Assembly: GCF_011299575.1 (NCBI RefSeq) | Contig: NZ_CP049863.1 | Location: 1,860,001-1,924,000 of the forward strand | Length of the DNA: 64,000 nucleotides | Direction of reading: 5' to 3' | Source: Leucobacter viscericola | GTDB lineage: Bacteria; Actinomycetota; Actinomycetes; Actinomycetales; Microbacteriaceae | In this document: in pieces, positions 1 through 9,068 of the stretch | Position numbering within the stretch: position 1 is the first letter of the stretch | Layout of the letters: every line of letters starts with the position of its first letter | Notes under the pieces: generated by a model | Told to the model about the DNA's origin: nothing | The model's input: the letters and a program-made list of their open reading frames with translations, nothing else | Database searches by the model: none | Position numbers and translations under genes: made by a program

Positions 1-166
1 GCGTCGAACCATGAGGTTTTGTGGGGTGCGCCCTTTTCGCGTGCACCGCTTTATGGGGGTCAACAAGGCGAGCGAGGCGAGGATCGCCGGCTGGATCTCG
101 GCGGCGTCGCATCTCGGGGCCACTGACGCGCGCCGGATCCCGAGCCCTGAGCTTGTGGCAGCTTGA
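1..166 (+). CDS. Possible C-terminal end of a gene cut by the window edge
   Basis: An open frame runs from the left edge to a TGA at 164-166 and ends in residues SPELVAA. From about base 62 on, the codons are GC-rich at third positions, as in real genes here, and a strong hairpin follows at 198-237 as expected for a gene end. I do not recognise the product and only about 54 residues are visible, so the reading frame could still be chance. Confidence 0.35.
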   Translation, partial: RRTMRFCGVRPFRVHRFMGVNKASEARIAGWISAASHLGATDARRIPSPELVAA

Positions 167-197
167 TCGCACCGCCAGCGCCGTCGCGTGACAACCC

Positions 198-237
198 AAC
201 CGTCGGTGCCGCCTGTTAAGGAACGGCACCGACGGTT
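198..237. terminator. 14-bp perfect hairpin at a convergent gene junction
   Basis: Arms 198-211 and 224-237 (AACCGTCGGTGCCG and its reverse complement) are perfectly complementary around a 12-base loop. It sits between the possible leftward-edge gene and the end of the M13 peptidase gene, so it can serve as a bidirectional terminator. There is no long T tract. Confidence 0.75.
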
Positions 238-253
238 CGCTGGCAGCGTTCAG

Positions 254-2245
254 CTACCAGATGCTGACGCGCTGCTCAGGATCAAGCCAGAGCTTGTCAC
301 CCGGCTTTGTGTTGTAGGCCTCGTGGAACGCGTCGAGGTTCGCCACGATCTGGTTACAGCGGAACTCGTTGGGCGAGTGTGGGTCGATGGTGAGAAGTCG
401 CACTGTCTCTTCTGGCCGCGACTTCTGCTGCCACGCCTGTGACCACGACAGGAAGAAACGCTCTGCACCGGTTAGGCCGTCGATGACCGGAGACTCTGCC
501 CCGGCGAGCGAGCGCAGGTAGGCCTTCCACGCGATTGCGAGACCGCCGAGGTCACCGATGTTCTCGCCGATGGTCAACTCGCCGTTGACGGGTTGGCCGT
601 CGGCACCCTCGGGCGAGAGCGCGTTGTACTGGCCGATGAGTGCGCCCGTGCGCTGCTCGAACGCGGCCCGGTCTTCTTCGCTCCACCAGTCGGTGAGTTT
701 GCCGTCGCCGTCGTAGCGTGAACCCTGGTCGTCAAAGCCGTGACCGATCTCGTGACCAATGACCGCGCCAATCGCGCCAAAGTTAGCGGCAGCGTCAGTG
801 TTCTTGTCGAAGAACGGCGGCTGCAAGATGGCGGCCGGGAACACGATCTCGTTAAAACCGGGGTTGTAGTAGGCGTTGACGGTCTGTGGCGTCATGAACC
901 ACTCGTCACGGTCAATCGGCTTGCCGACCTTGCCGAGCTCACGATTGAACTCGTACTCAGCGACCTGACGCGAGTTGCCGAGCAGGTCACCTGAGTCAGC
1001 AGCGATCGCACTGTAGTCGCGCCACTTCACGGGGTAGCCGATCTTGGGCGTGAACTTATCGAGCTTTTCGAGCGCGCGCACCTTGGTGTCAGGGCTCATC
1101 CAGTCGAGCTGCTGGATCGAATCGCGGTATGCCTCGATCAGGTGCTCGACAAGTCCGTCCATTGCGGCCTTCGCGTCTTCATCGAAGTGCTTCTCAACGT
1201 AGATGCGCCCGACGGCCTCGCCCATTGCGCCCTCCACGAAGGACACCCCGCGGCGCCAGCGCTCGCGCTGCTCAGTCGCTCCGGTGAGCGCGGTGCCATA
1301 AAACTCGAAGTTCGCTCGTGAGATCTCCTGCGACAGAAGCGCAGCGGATCCTCGCACGATCGACCAGATCAGCCAAGCGCGCCAAGCACCAAGTTCGTCT
1401 TCAACCAAGAGCCCTGCGAGACCCGCAATCGCCTCGGGTTGGCCAACAACGACCTCCGCGAATGCTTCCTCGGGCGCTCCCATCGCGCCCAGGTAGGCTC
1501 GCCAATCAAGCTGCGGAGTAATCTCTTGCAGACCCTCGAACGTGCGCAGGTTGTAGAGCTTCTGGATGTCGCGGCTCGCTACTTTGTCCCAGTGCGAGGC
1601 CGCGATGCGACGCTCAAGGTCGTACGCGAGCTCGGCGAGACGCGCGGCGTCGGCCACTCCCGCGAGCGTCAGCATGCGCTCGATGTGAGCGCGGTACTGA
1701 TCCCGAACCTCCGCGAACTGGTCTTCACGGTAGTAGGACTCGTCGGGCAACCCAATGCCGCCCTGCATCACGAAGATGATGTAACGCGAGGGATCACCCG
1801 GGTCGTTGTCAACAAACATGCCAGCAAAACCGCCGAGGCCCTGGCGCTCGAGCTCACCCACGAGTGCGATGAGTTCGGAGACGGAGCTGACCGCGAGTAC
1901 CCGGTCGATGTCGCCAGCAATCGGCGCCGCTCCCAGGGCGTCTGCCCGATCCACGTCCATGAAGCTGGCGTAAAGCGCAGCGACCTTGTCGGCCTCTGGC
2001 GCGTCTGCGGCGAGCGCTCCGGCAGCCGGCGCTTCGGTGCCCGTAATGATGTTGCGCACCGCTTCTTCGGCATTCTCTGCGAGAACCGCGAAGGATCCGT
2101 AGCGCGCCTTGTCTGCGGGGATCTCGGTGCGCGCGATCCACTTACCGTTGACGTGCCGGAAGAGATCGTCTTGTGGGCGGATGCTGGGGTCGAGCTCTGC
2201 AAGGTCGATGCCGGAGGAGAGCACTTCGTTGATTGCTTCGGTCAT
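254..2245 (-). CDS. M13 family zinc metallopeptidase (neprilysin/PepO-like)
   Basis: The 663-residue product matches the usual length of the soluble bacterial M13 endopeptidases, which cleave short peptides. The zinc site HEIGH lies at residues 498-502, and the second signature is ENIGD at 561-565. That motif is normally ENxAD; the zinc-ligand Glu561 and Asp565 are kept while Ala is replaced by Gly. The NAYYNP substrate-binding stretch lies upstream and the protein ends in the conserved C-terminal tail with VSIW. No signal peptide is visible at the N terminus (MTEAINEVLSS), so a cytoplasmic PepO-type enzyme is likely. It appears monocistronic, with a hairpin just past its stop. Confidence 0.95.
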   Translation of the reverse strand: MTEAINEVLSSGIDLAELDPSIRPQDDLFRHVNGKWIARTEIPADKARYGSFAVLAENAEEAVRNIITGTEAPAAGALAADAPEADKVAALYASFMDVDRADALGAAPIAGDIDRVLAVSSVSELIALVGELERQGLGGFAGMFVDNDPGDPSRYIIFVMQGGIGLPDESYYREDQFAEVRDQYRAHIERMLTLAGVADAARLAELAYDLERRIAASHWDKVASRDIQKLYNLRTFEGLQEITPQLDWRAYLGAMGAPEEAFAEVVVGQPEAIAGLAGLLVEDELGAWRAWLIWSIVRGSAALLSQEISRANFEFYGTALTGATEQRERWRRGVSFVEGAMGEAVGRIYVEKHFDEDAKAAMDGLVEHLIEAYRDSIQQLDWMSPDTKVRALEKLDKFTPKIGYPVKWRDYSAIAADSGDLLGNSRQVAEYEFNRELGKVGKPIDRDEWFMTPQTVNAYYNPGFNEIVFPAAILQPPFFDKNTDAAANFGAIGAVIGHEIGHGFDDQGSRYDGDGKLTDWWSEEDRAAFEQRTGALIGQYNALSPEGADGQPVNGELTIGENIGDLGGLAIAWKAYLRSLAGAESPVIDGLTGAERFFLSWSQAWQQKSRPEETVRLLTIDPHSPNEFRCNQIVANLDAFHEAYNTKPGDKLWLDPEQRVSIW

Positions 2246-2304
2246 GCGACAACCTTATCTTTAGGGTCTGACATTGGTGGGTGCAACTTGCGAGCTCCAC
2301 CTTC

Positions 2305-2324
2305 GAAACGGCAAAAGCCGTCTC
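2305..2324 (-). terminator. Short hairpin downstream of the 2331-2696 gene
   Basis: An 8-bp stem with one G-T pair and a TTTT loop (arms 2305-2312 and 2317-2324) lies just past the end of the leftward gene at 2331. It probably ends that transcript before the M13 peptidase gene. Confidence 0.5.
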
Positions 2325-2330
2325 CTTGTT

Positions 2331-2696
2331 TTAGCCCTGGACAGGTTTCGCGCTGACAAGAGAGACGGTTCCGTAGGGTGAAACTTTCACCCTAATGTTG
2401 TAGAGATTTCCCTCGATTGGCGGATCATGCACCTCGCGACTGGGACCATTGATCTCAAGCACTTTACTACCAACCGGAGAGCCGCACCCATCGAATGAAA
2501 TCGTTCTGCGCTCAGAGTAACTCCTGCTGCTACCGATGAGCTCTCCCACCGATTCAACACGGCACGAATCGAGTTCGTAAAACTTGCTCAGGCCTCCAAC
2601 AACTGCGAAGTACACGATGACGAGAAACATCGCGATAAAGATTAATCCAGGAAGAACAGCATCTTTCGCGCTAATGTCAGGCTGCTTCAACACCAA
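2331..2696 (-). CDS. Small single-pass membrane protein of unknown function
   Basis: The 121-residue product has one hydrophobic segment at about residues 14-36 (LPGLIFIAMFLVIVYFAVVG) followed by an outside-facing domain of about 80 residues. Two cysteines (in DSCRV and DGCGS) could form a disulfide. The pattern of a short tail, one membrane helix and a small beta-rich domain resembles DUF3592-type proteins, but I cannot assign a family. It lies 45 bases downstream of the DUF2510 protein gene on the same strand and may be cotranscribed with it. Its codons are visibly less GC-rich than those of the neighbouring enzymes. Confidence 0.7.
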   Translation of the reverse strand: MVLKQPDISAKDAVLPGLIFIAMFLVIVYFAVVGGLSKFYELDSCRVESVGELIGSSRSYSERRTISFDGCGSPVGSKVLEINGPSREVHDPPIEGNLYNIRVKVSPYGTVSLVSAKPVQG

Positions 2697-2741
2697 GTTC
2701 TCACCTATTGGTAGATCTGCGTGACTCAGGCAATCTTAGGG

Positions 2742-3470
2742 CTAAAGCCCGAGCATCTTTCGTTTTGCTGCCGTGAACTCTTCTTCGTCAAGAATGCCCT
2801 GATCACGAAACGCGGCAAGCCTCTCCAGCTCAGCATTAATATCTAGTCCCGCTGCTTGAGAGGGCGCGGCTTCCGCAAGCGATGTCGCAGTGGGTATCAC
2901 TGAAGCAGCCAGAGTCTGAGCCAAGCCCGAGTACTCAACTGTTGAGCGCGACGTATTCTCGCGCAAGTGCTGAGCAATCCGAGCTTCATCGGATACGCGG
3001 TTAATCAGGTTGACCCCCTCACGGAAATTCGGGATGTCTTGAAGCACCACACGCTCGTTGCCGCTCTCTCGGCGCGCCCATAGAGTTATCGACCCCACGT
3101 CTCGCGCTTTCTGAGTCATCGATTGTGAAGAATCAACGTCGTAGATCTCTCGCGTTCTGATTTGCTGGCCCTTCGAAGACAGGGTGCCCGTCTCGAAAAT
3201 CAGGTACTCAGTAGTGAGCTTGTAGCGGCCAGCACCCAGCCCAGAAAGAGGCCGCCCTACAGCAGACCAGATGGCGTCCTCGTCCTGACCCAGATCATGC
3301 TTTTTCTTCATTCGGTTGCTAAGCGACTGGGGCTTCGACTGGCTCGCTTCCGCAACAGGAGCTTCAATTGGCTGCTGCTGGTCTTCATAGACATCAGTCC
3401 AGGCAAGACCATCCCACCAACGCTTTCGACCTGATCCATCGTCGTACCATCCTGCTGGGGCGCTCGACAT
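2742..3470 (-). CDS. DUF2510, PH-like and SHOCT domain protein
   Basis: The 242-residue product begins with a DUF2510 module (PAGWYDDGSGRKRWWDG, residues 5-21), a short aromatic domain typical of actinobacterial membrane or envelope proteins. A middle part at about residues 75-165 looks like a bacterial PH domain (YKLTTEYLIFETGTLSSKG, then IYDVDSS). The last 32 residues (LERLAAFRDQGILDEEEF) are a SHOCT motif, which in other proteins marks oligomerisation or nucleic-acid-associated partners. No membrane helix is visible. The domain order is seen in the sequence; the cellular role is unknown. Confidence 0.85.
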   Translation of the reverse strand: MSSAPAGWYDDGSGRKRWWDGLAWTDVYEDQQQPIEAPVAEASQSKPQSLSNRMKKKHDLGQDEDAIWSAVGRPLSGLGAGRYKLTTEYLIFETGTLSSKGQQIRTREIYDVDSSQSMTQKARDVGSITLWARRESGNERVVLQDIPNFREGVNLINRVSDEARIAQHLRENTSRSTVEYSGLAQTLAASVIPTATSLAEAAPSQAAGLDINAELERLAAFRDQGILDEEEFTAAKRKMLGL

Positions 3471-3550
3471 TGAGTTACGTCCTTTCCCGGGGAACCCTTA
3501 AGACCACAAGTGTCAAAAGCCTAGCCGATACTCCACCCCGACAATGGCAA

Positions 3551-3569
3551 CGCCGCGCTTGCCGCGGCG
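3551..3569 (-). terminator. GC-rich hairpin past the alcohol dehydrogenase gene
   Basis: A perfect 7-bp stem CGCCGCG/CGCGGCG with a 5-base loop lies about 30 bases past the stop of the leftward alcohol dehydrogenase gene. Confidence 0.5.
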
Positions 3570-3597
3570 GACCTAATATGGGATGGCGCCCCCCAAG

Positions 3598-4617
3598 CTA
3601 CGGCCGCACCAACACCTTGATCGCGCGGCGCTCGTCCATCGCGCGGTACGCCTCAGGGGCCTCGGCCAGCGGCACCTCAAGATCGAACACCCGCCCCGGG
3701 TTGATCGACCCGGCCAGCACATCTGCGAGCAGCTCTTCTACGTAATTACGCACCGGGGCCACACCGCCGTTCACGCCGACATTGTTGGCAAACAGCGTGC
3801 GCACGGGAAGCTTGGGGCCTCCGTTGGGCACACCAACGTAGCCGACCATACCGCCGGGGCGAGCGGAGCGGATCGCCTGATCCATCGACTCCTCCGTGCC
3901 CACGGCCTCGAGCACACAGTCAGCACCGATGCCACCAAGCAGCTCCTTCACGGCGGCAACACCCTCGTCACCACGCTCGGCAACGATGTCGCTCGCACCA
4001 AACTCGCGCGCGAGCGCCTGCCGCGACTCGTGCCGAGACATCGCGACGATCCTCGCAGCCCCCAGTCGCTTCGCCGCGAGCACGGCACACAGTCCAACGG
4101 CGCCGTCACCCACGACCACAACCGTGCTGCCCGGCTTTACGCCGGCGGACACCGCTGCGTGATGTCCGGTGCCCAGCACGTCGGAGAGGGCAAGCAGGCT
4201 CGGGATCAGCTCTTCGCTCGGCGCAGACGGCACCTTGACGAGCGAGCCCTCAGCGTGGGGAACGTACACCTTCTCGGCCTGGGCGCCGTCCCACCAGCCA
4301 CCGTTCAGGCAGGAGGTGCTGAAGCCGTTGAGGCAGTTCACGCAGCTCATGTCACAGTCGTAGAAGGGTGCGATCACAAAGTCGCCCACGGCGACCCGCT
4401 GCACGTCAGCGCCAACCTCTTCGACGATTCCGACAAACTCGTGGCCGATCTTGCGCGGCTCCTCGGTATCCGTGACGCCGCGGTAGGGCCAGAGGTCGGA
4501 TCCGCAGACGCATGCAGCCACGACACGAACTACGGCGTCGATCCCAGTTTTCAGAACCGGATCTGCGACCTCTTCAACTCGAATATCACCTGGGCCATAA
4601 ATTTTTGTTGCGCGCAT
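3598..4617 (-). CDS. Zinc-dependent medium-chain alcohol dehydrogenase
   Basis: The 339-residue length is standard for the zinc MDR family, which oxidises alcohols or reduces aldehydes with NAD(P). The catalytic zinc site is visible as Cys38 (CGSD) and His59-Glu60 (GHEFVG). Four cysteines in the stretch YDCDMSCVNC plus TSCLNG give the structural zinc lobe. The nucleotide-binding fold is GDGAVG near residue 170. The substrate is not predictable. The gene is divergent from a MATE exporter with only about 50 bases between the starts, so the two may share regulation, for example in response to a toxic compound. Confidence 0.93.
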   Translation of the reverse strand: MRATKIYGPGDIRVEEVADPVLKTGIDAVVRVVAACVCGSDLWPYRGVTDTEEPRKIGHEFVGIVEEVGADVQRVAVGDFVIAPFYDCDMSCVNCLNGFSTSCLNGGWWDGAQAEKVYVPHAEGSLVKVPSAPSEELIPSLLALSDVLGTGHHAAVSAGVKPGSTVVVVGDGAVGLCAVLAAKRLGAARIVAMSRHESRQALAREFGASDIVAERGDEGVAAVKELLGGIGADCVLEAVGTEESMDQAIRSARPGGMVGYVGVPNGGPKLPVRTLFANNVGVNGGVAPVRNYVEELLADVLAGSINPGRVFDLEVPLAEAPEAYRAMDERRAIKVLVRP

Positions 4618-4629
4618 GCTGGAACGTTA

Positions 4630-4642
4630 CACCCTTAAGGTG
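4630..4642. promoter_or_regulatory. Near-palindrome in the adh/MATE divergent promoter
   Basis: CACCCTTAAGGTG contains a perfect CCTTAAGG core and lies in the short spacer between the divergent starts of the alcohol dehydrogenase and the MATE gene. A dyad in this position is a reasonable operator, perhaps for a MerR-type regulator, but none is encoded next to it. Confidence 0.35.
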
Positions 4643-4669
4643 AAGCACAGATGCCGCTACGGTGGAACC

Positions 4670-6016
4670 GTGTCCGCCTCCCCCGCCAGCAAGCCCGCGC
4701 GGCGCCGCATCGACCGCAGCATCGCCAATCTCGCGGTCCCGGCGCTCGGTGCGCTCATTGCTGAGCCGCTCTTTCTGGTCGTCGATTCCGCCCTCGTTGG
4801 CCACCTCGGCGCGAGCCCTCTCGCTGGCCTCGCGGTCGCCGCCGCGATCCTGCAGACCGCCGTCGGACTCATGGTGTTTCTGGCGTACTCCACGACGCCG
4901 CTCGTTGCGAGGCGGCGCGGCGCAGGCGACCTGCGCGGTGCGGTGCAGGCCGGCGTTGATGGTCTGTGGCTTGCGTTCGGGATCGGGATCCTTGTCGCCG
5001 CCGCGCTCTTCGCTCTGAGTGGCCCACTCGTTGCGTCCTTCGGCACCGCACCCGAGACCGCGGACCAGGCCCTCATCTACCTCATCATCTCGTGCTTCGG
5101 CATTCCCGCAATGCTGCTCGTCTTTGCGGCGAGTGGGCTGCTCCGCGGCTTGCAAGACACCCGCACCCCGCTCGCGGTTGCCACCGTTGGGTTCGCGATC
5201 AACGCGCTGCTCAACTGGTGGTTCATTTACGGACTGGGGTTCGGGATCGCTGGCAGCGCCTGGGGAACCGTCCTGGCGCAGTGGGGCATGGTTGTTGTGT
5301 ACCTCATTGTTATCGCGCGCAAGGTCGGGAAGACCGGGGCCAGCGTGTTCCCCCGGCGAGACGGTCTCGGGCACGCCGGACGCAGCGGCGGCTGGCTCTT
5401 TCTGCGCACGGTTGGACTTCGTGTGGCGTTCCTCTCGACAGTGTTCGCCGCGACCAGCCACGGCACGATTGCCACGGCCGGTTACCAGGTGGTGTTCACT
5501 GTGTTCTCGACTGCGGCCTTCGCGCTCGACGCACTCGCCATCGCCGCGCAGGCCATGATCGGTGATGCCCTCGGAGCCCGCGACCCCGACCGAGCTCGCC
5601 TCATCGTGAGACGCACGATCTTCTGGGGTGTCACCTCGGGAGCAGCGGTGGGGCTGATCCTCGCGGCGGCCAGTCCGGTCATCGGCCGCATATTTACGAG
5701 CGATCCAGGGGTGCTCGCGATCCTGCCCCCTGCCCTACTGGTGCTCGGGATCTCGCTGCCCCTGGGCGGCTTCGTGTTTGTGCTCGACGGTGTGCTCATG
5801 GGTGCCGGTGACGCGCGCTACCTCGCCTGGACGAGCCTCGTGAATCTCGTGGTGTACCTGCCCGTGTTGTGGCTGGTCACGCGGCTCGTGCCCACGGGAA
5901 CTCCCGCGCTCGTGGCGCTGACCGCGAGCTTTACGATCGTGTTTATGCTCGCCCGTGCGGTGACGCTTGGAGTTCGGGCGCGACGGTTTGAGCGGGCGCC
6001 TGAGGCGTTTGAGTAG
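4670..6016 (+). CDS. MATE family efflux transporter (DinF-like)
   Basis: The product from the GTG at 4670 is 448 residues, a normal MATE length. It shows about 12 hydrophobic helices and the conserved N-terminal MatE segment (LGALIAEPLFLVVDSALVGH). This family exports drugs or metabolites in exchange for protons or sodium, and the N-terminal sequence resembles the DinF branch. An in-frame ATG at 4616 would overlap the divergent gene and adds a non-conserved leader, so the GTG before SASPASK is preferred. The stop is followed by a long hairpin shared with the convergent peptidase gene. Confidence 0.9.
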   Translation: MSASPASKPARRRIDRSIANLAVPALGALIAEPLFLVVDSALVGHLGASPLAGLAVAAAILQTAVGLMVFLAYSTTPLVARRRGAGDLRGAVQAGVDGLWLAFGIGILVAAALFALSGPLVASFGTAPETADQALIYLIISCFGIPAMLLVFAASGLLRGLQDTRTPLAVATVGFAINALLNWWFIYGLGFGIAGSAWGTVLAQWGMVVVYLIVIARKVGKTGASVFPRRDGLGHAGRSGGWLFLRTVGLRVAFLSTVFAATSHGTIATAGYQVVFTVFSTAAFALDALAIAAQAMIGDALGARDPDRARLIVRRTIFWGVTSGAAVGLILAAASPVIGRIFTSDPGVLAILPPALLVLGISLPLGGFVFVLDGVLMGAGDARYLAWTSLVNLVVYLPVLWLVTRLVPTGTPALVALTASFTIVFMLARAVTLGVRARRFERAPEAFE

Positions 6017-6032
6017 GCCCACCGCCACCAAC

Positions 6033-6083
6033 CGGGTCAGTTGCGCACAGTCTGAATCAAAAACACTGTGTCCAACTGACCCG
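6033..6083. terminator. Long 19-bp dyad between convergent genes
   Basis: Arms 6033-6051 and 6065-6083 pair over 19 positions with two mismatches around a 13-base A-rich loop. The element lies between the ends of the MATE gene and the S33 peptidase gene and can terminate both transcripts. Confidence 0.75.
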
Positions 6084-6099
6084 CCCAATCAGCCACGAC

Positions 6100-7668
6100 T
6101 CAGTCGTCGCGGCAGACCGTGCCCTTCGCCGGCAAGTCACCCGCCACCAAGTAGCGCGTCACCGCGTCGTCGACACAGCTCGAGCGGCCCGAGTACGACG
6201 CCGCGTGGCCCTGCCCATCGAGCGTGAGCAGTCGCGCGCCAAGTTCGTCGGCGAGCACCTTCGCGTACTGGAACGGAGTCGCGTGGTCACCCGTGATGCC
6301 GATGACGAGAATCGGATCCGCACCCTTCGCGGTGAACTTATCCGTAATGTCGAGACCGCTCTCGGGCAGTGTGTAGCAGGAGAGATCCACAAACGGCGCG
6401 AGCGTTTCGTCGTTGATCTCGGGGCCGCCCAGCAGCTTCGGCATGCCGACCTTGTCGATGTGCTTAAGCAGACCCGGTACGTCGGGCTCTATCGGGAAGG
6501 AGTGGCAGGTGACAATATTCATCGCGAGGTCTACGCCGGAATCGTCACCCGAGAATGACTCGCCGATGGTGTCGATGGCCTTCTGATTGCCAAACAGCGC
6601 GAGCGCAATGGTGTCGAGGGTTCGCCCGCGCTCAAAGTGGCTTTCGTACAGTGCGTTGGTCAGGTAACTCTGCAGCATCTGGCCGTTGATCTCGGTGCCG
6701 TCGCTCGCGACCAGCGGCTTGGCATCGAGCTCGTTCAGCACTCGGATCAACGATTCTTCGTCGGTAAACGGACAGACCTCAACCTCACCCTTGTACTCCG
6801 TGCGGCAAGCCGTGGCGAGCGCCACGGTGGCATTTGAGATCGCAACCTGCTGATCGAAGTTGTGGATCAGGCTCGCCCACTGCGCGTCCTCAGCGCTATC
6901 GAGCACCATGCGCCCGGCACGCTCAGGGAAGAGTGTGGTGTAGGTCGCCCCGAGCATGGTGCCGTACGAGTAGCCGATGTAGTTCAGCACACTGTCACCG
7001 CTGAGGTGCCGCAGCAACTCCATGTCGCGCGCCACCTGCGAGGTGCCCATTGTGTGGGTCAGCGGATTCTTGGCGATGCACTCGCCAAGTTGCACTGCCG
7101 GGATCTCGGAGCCCGCCCCATCGCAGTCGATCGGGGTGCTGCGGCCGATTCCGCGCGGATCAAACCCGAGCAGGTCGTAGTCGGCCACCACGTCTTCAAA
7201 CCCGGGTGCCATTGCCATGCCCAGCATGAAGTCGACGCCGGTCGCCCCTGGACCGCCAGGGTTGCCGAGCAGGGTGCCCCGCGGGTTCTTGCCGGTAGAT
7301 GGGATATGCACGACCGAGAGGTCGATCGTCTCGCTGATCGAGGGGTCTTCCCAGTCAAAAGGAGCCTTGATGAAGGCGCAGGTGATCCCGCTCACATCAA
7401 TGCCCGCCTCGTCGAGAGCCTCGGCCGTGCCGTCGTCGAGCCCGTCCTCTTCGTCACAGCTGGTCCACTTGATGTTCTGCTTGTACAGGGCAGCGAAGTC
7501 ACGCGCCTGCTGCGCACTGGCGTTCTCGCCTGCGGAGGTGGCGTGATCCGCGCCAGCGCTGAGCGACCCGCACCCACTCAACAGCAGCGCCAGCACTGCC
7601 GCGGAGGCAACCAGCGACGAGGCACGAGCGGCCCGTTTCGCCGCTGCAGGTCTGCGTTGAGGTCTCAT
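6100..7668 (-). CDS. Secreted lipoprotein alpha/beta hydrolase, S33 tripeptidyl aminopeptidase type
   Basis: The 522-residue product begins with an Arg-rich signal peptide and a lipobox (LLLSGCGS), so it should be a lipid-anchored extracytoplasmic enzyme. The oxyanion-hole stretch NPGGPGATG is present. The catalytic triad is visible as Ser234 (GYSYG), Asp461 (ITGDHATP) and His488 (GQGHAAS). The C-terminal part after His488 matches the TAP-like domain of Streptomyces tripeptidyl aminopeptidases, which remove tripeptides from exported proteins. The gene is divergent from the MFS transporter gene about 100 bases away. Confidence 0.92.
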   Translation of the reverse strand: MRPQRRPAAAKRAARASSLVASAAVLALLLSGCGSLSAGADHATSAGENASAQQARDFAALYKQNIKWTSCDEEDGLDDGTAEALDEAGIDVSGITCAFIKAPFDWEDPSISETIDLSVVHIPSTGKNPRGTLLGNPGGPGATGVDFMLGMAMAPGFEDVVADYDLLGFDPRGIGRSTPIDCDGAGSEIPAVQLGECIAKNPLTHTMGTSQVARDMELLRHLSGDSVLNYIGYSYGTMLGATYTTLFPERAGRMVLDSAEDAQWASLIHNFDQQVAISNATVALATACRTEYKGEVEVCPFTDEESLIRVLNELDAKPLVASDGTEINGQMLQSYLTNALYESHFERGRTLDTIALALFGNQKAIDTIGESFSGDDSGVDLAMNIVTCHSFPIEPDVPGLLKHIDKVGMPKLLGGPEINDETLAPFVDLSCYTLPESGLDITDKFTAKGADPILVIGITGDHATPFQYAKVLADELGARLLTLDGQGHAASYSGRSSCVDDAVTRYLVAGDLPAKGTVCRDD

Positions 7669-7772
7669 GCTCCAATGCTAGGGGTGGCCACCGACATCGG
7701 TCAGGTCGCCGACCGTTTCTTCAACCCCAATCCGTTGATACGCTTACTGAACCCTCCGATCGAAAGAGCCTC

Positions 7773-9059
7773 GTGTCACGTTCTCCCGCCGCAGCCCCGC
7801 GAGACGTCGTGCGCTGGGTGCGCGCGATTCTGGTTGTCTTCGGACTGCTCGGCATCGGCTTTGGCAGCTGGCTGAGCCGGCTTCCCTCGGTGCGGGATCA
7901 CCTCGGAGCAAGCACACTCGAGATGAGCATCTTTGGGCTAGCGCTCGCGCTCGGCTCGCTCAGCGGTCTCGTCTTCTCAGGGCGCACGGTTTCGCGACTC
8001 GGCCCCAGGCAAGCCCTCGCGTTCTGCGTCATCGTGCAGGGCGTCGCGCTGCCCACGGCCGGAATGCTGTTTTGGGTTGGTGCTATCGTTCCGGCCGTTA
8101 TCTGCCTCGCGCTGTACGGGTTCTCGTTCAGCACCGCCGACGTCGCCATGAATGTGAGCGCGGCCGAAGCGGAGCGCGCGATCCGCAAACCCCAAATGTC
8201 ACTGTTTCACGCGGCCTACAGCCTCGGCAGCGTGACCGCCATGGGACTGGGCGCGCTCGCAGAGGCGGCAAAGATCCCGGTTCCGTTCCACCTGATTATC
8301 GTGTTTGTGGTGATCGTTGGCGGAGTGCTGCTTGCCCTGAGATTTGTGCCGCGGGTGTCGCAGCTTGAGATGGCCGAGGATCATGGCGCGCAGGATCCAC
8401 ACGCGAGCGTTCACACCGGACCAATCCCGGTGATCCAGACCGCACCATCGGTCCCCCGAAACTACAGCCCGTGGCGCGATCCGCGGATCCTCATCATCGG
8501 ACTCATCGCGATGAGCATCAGCCTGGCCGAGGGCACGGCGAGCGACTGGCTACCGATTGCGCTCGCCGACGGGCGCGGGTTCTCGAACGAGAGCGCCGCC
8601 CTCACGCTCGGAGTGTTCTTCGTGTCAATGACGGGTGCCCGCATCGCCGGTTCGTGGTTGTTGACGCGTTTTGGCCGCGTGACAATCTTGCGGGGCGGAG
8701 CGGTGCTCACGATGCTCGGGATCGGCATGACCATCCTTATCCCCGCGAGCTGGGTCGCCGTCGTGGCTGCAGTGCTGTGGGGTGTCGGCTGCGCGTTCGG
8801 GTTTCCGATTGGTGTCTCTGCGGCGGCGGACCGCCCGGCGACCGCCATTCGCGACGTTGCTGCCGTCTCCGCGATCGCCTACACCGCGTACCTGCTCGGG
8901 CCAATGATGATCGGGTTCCTCGGTGAGCACTTCGGCCTGCTGAATGCGTTCTGGGCGCTCATCGTGTTCTCGGTGATTGTGGTGATCTTTGCGGGATGGG
9001 CGCGCGAGCCGGGGCGCGGATCCCGCGGTGTTGCCCCGCCGCTCCCGCGAACCGAGTAA
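7773..9059 (+). CDS. MFS transporter
   Basis: The 428-residue product has about 12 membrane helices and no large soluble domain, with a central cytoplasmic loop near residues 195-230. The N-terminal half (GIGFGSWLSRLPSVRDHLG) resembles the YbjJ/FucP-like branch of the major facilitator superfamily. The substrate cannot be deduced. Translation starts at a GTG preceded by GAAAGAG. The stop lies nine bases before the nucS start, so the two genes are probably cotranscribed. Confidence 0.9.
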   Translation: MSRSPAAAPRDVVRWVRAILVVFGLLGIGFGSWLSRLPSVRDHLGASTLEMSIFGLALALGSLSGLVFSGRTVSRLGPRQALAFCVIVQGVALPTAGMLFWVGAIVPAVICLALYGFSFSTADVAMNVSAAEAERAIRKPQMSLFHAAYSLGSVTAMGLGALAEAAKIPVPFHLIIVFVVIVGGVLLALRFVPRVSQLEMAEDHGAQDPHASVHTGPIPVIQTAPSVPRNYSPWRDPRILIIGLIAMSISLAEGTASDWLPIALADGRGFSNESAALTLGVFFVSMTGARIAGSWLLTRFGRVTILRGGAVLTMLGIGMTILIPASWVAVVAAVLWGVGCAFGFPIGVSAAADRPATAIRDVAAVSAIAYTAYLLGPMMIGFLGEHFGLLNAFWALIVFSVIVVIFAGWAREPGRGSRGVAPPLPRTE

Positions 9060-9068
9060 ACTACGACG

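Noticed and set aside
1439..2356. A 305-codon plus-strand frame opposite the M13 peptidase
   Set aside because: It is fully antisense to a gene with clear catalytic motifs. Long opposite-strand frames are expected in GC-rich DNA.
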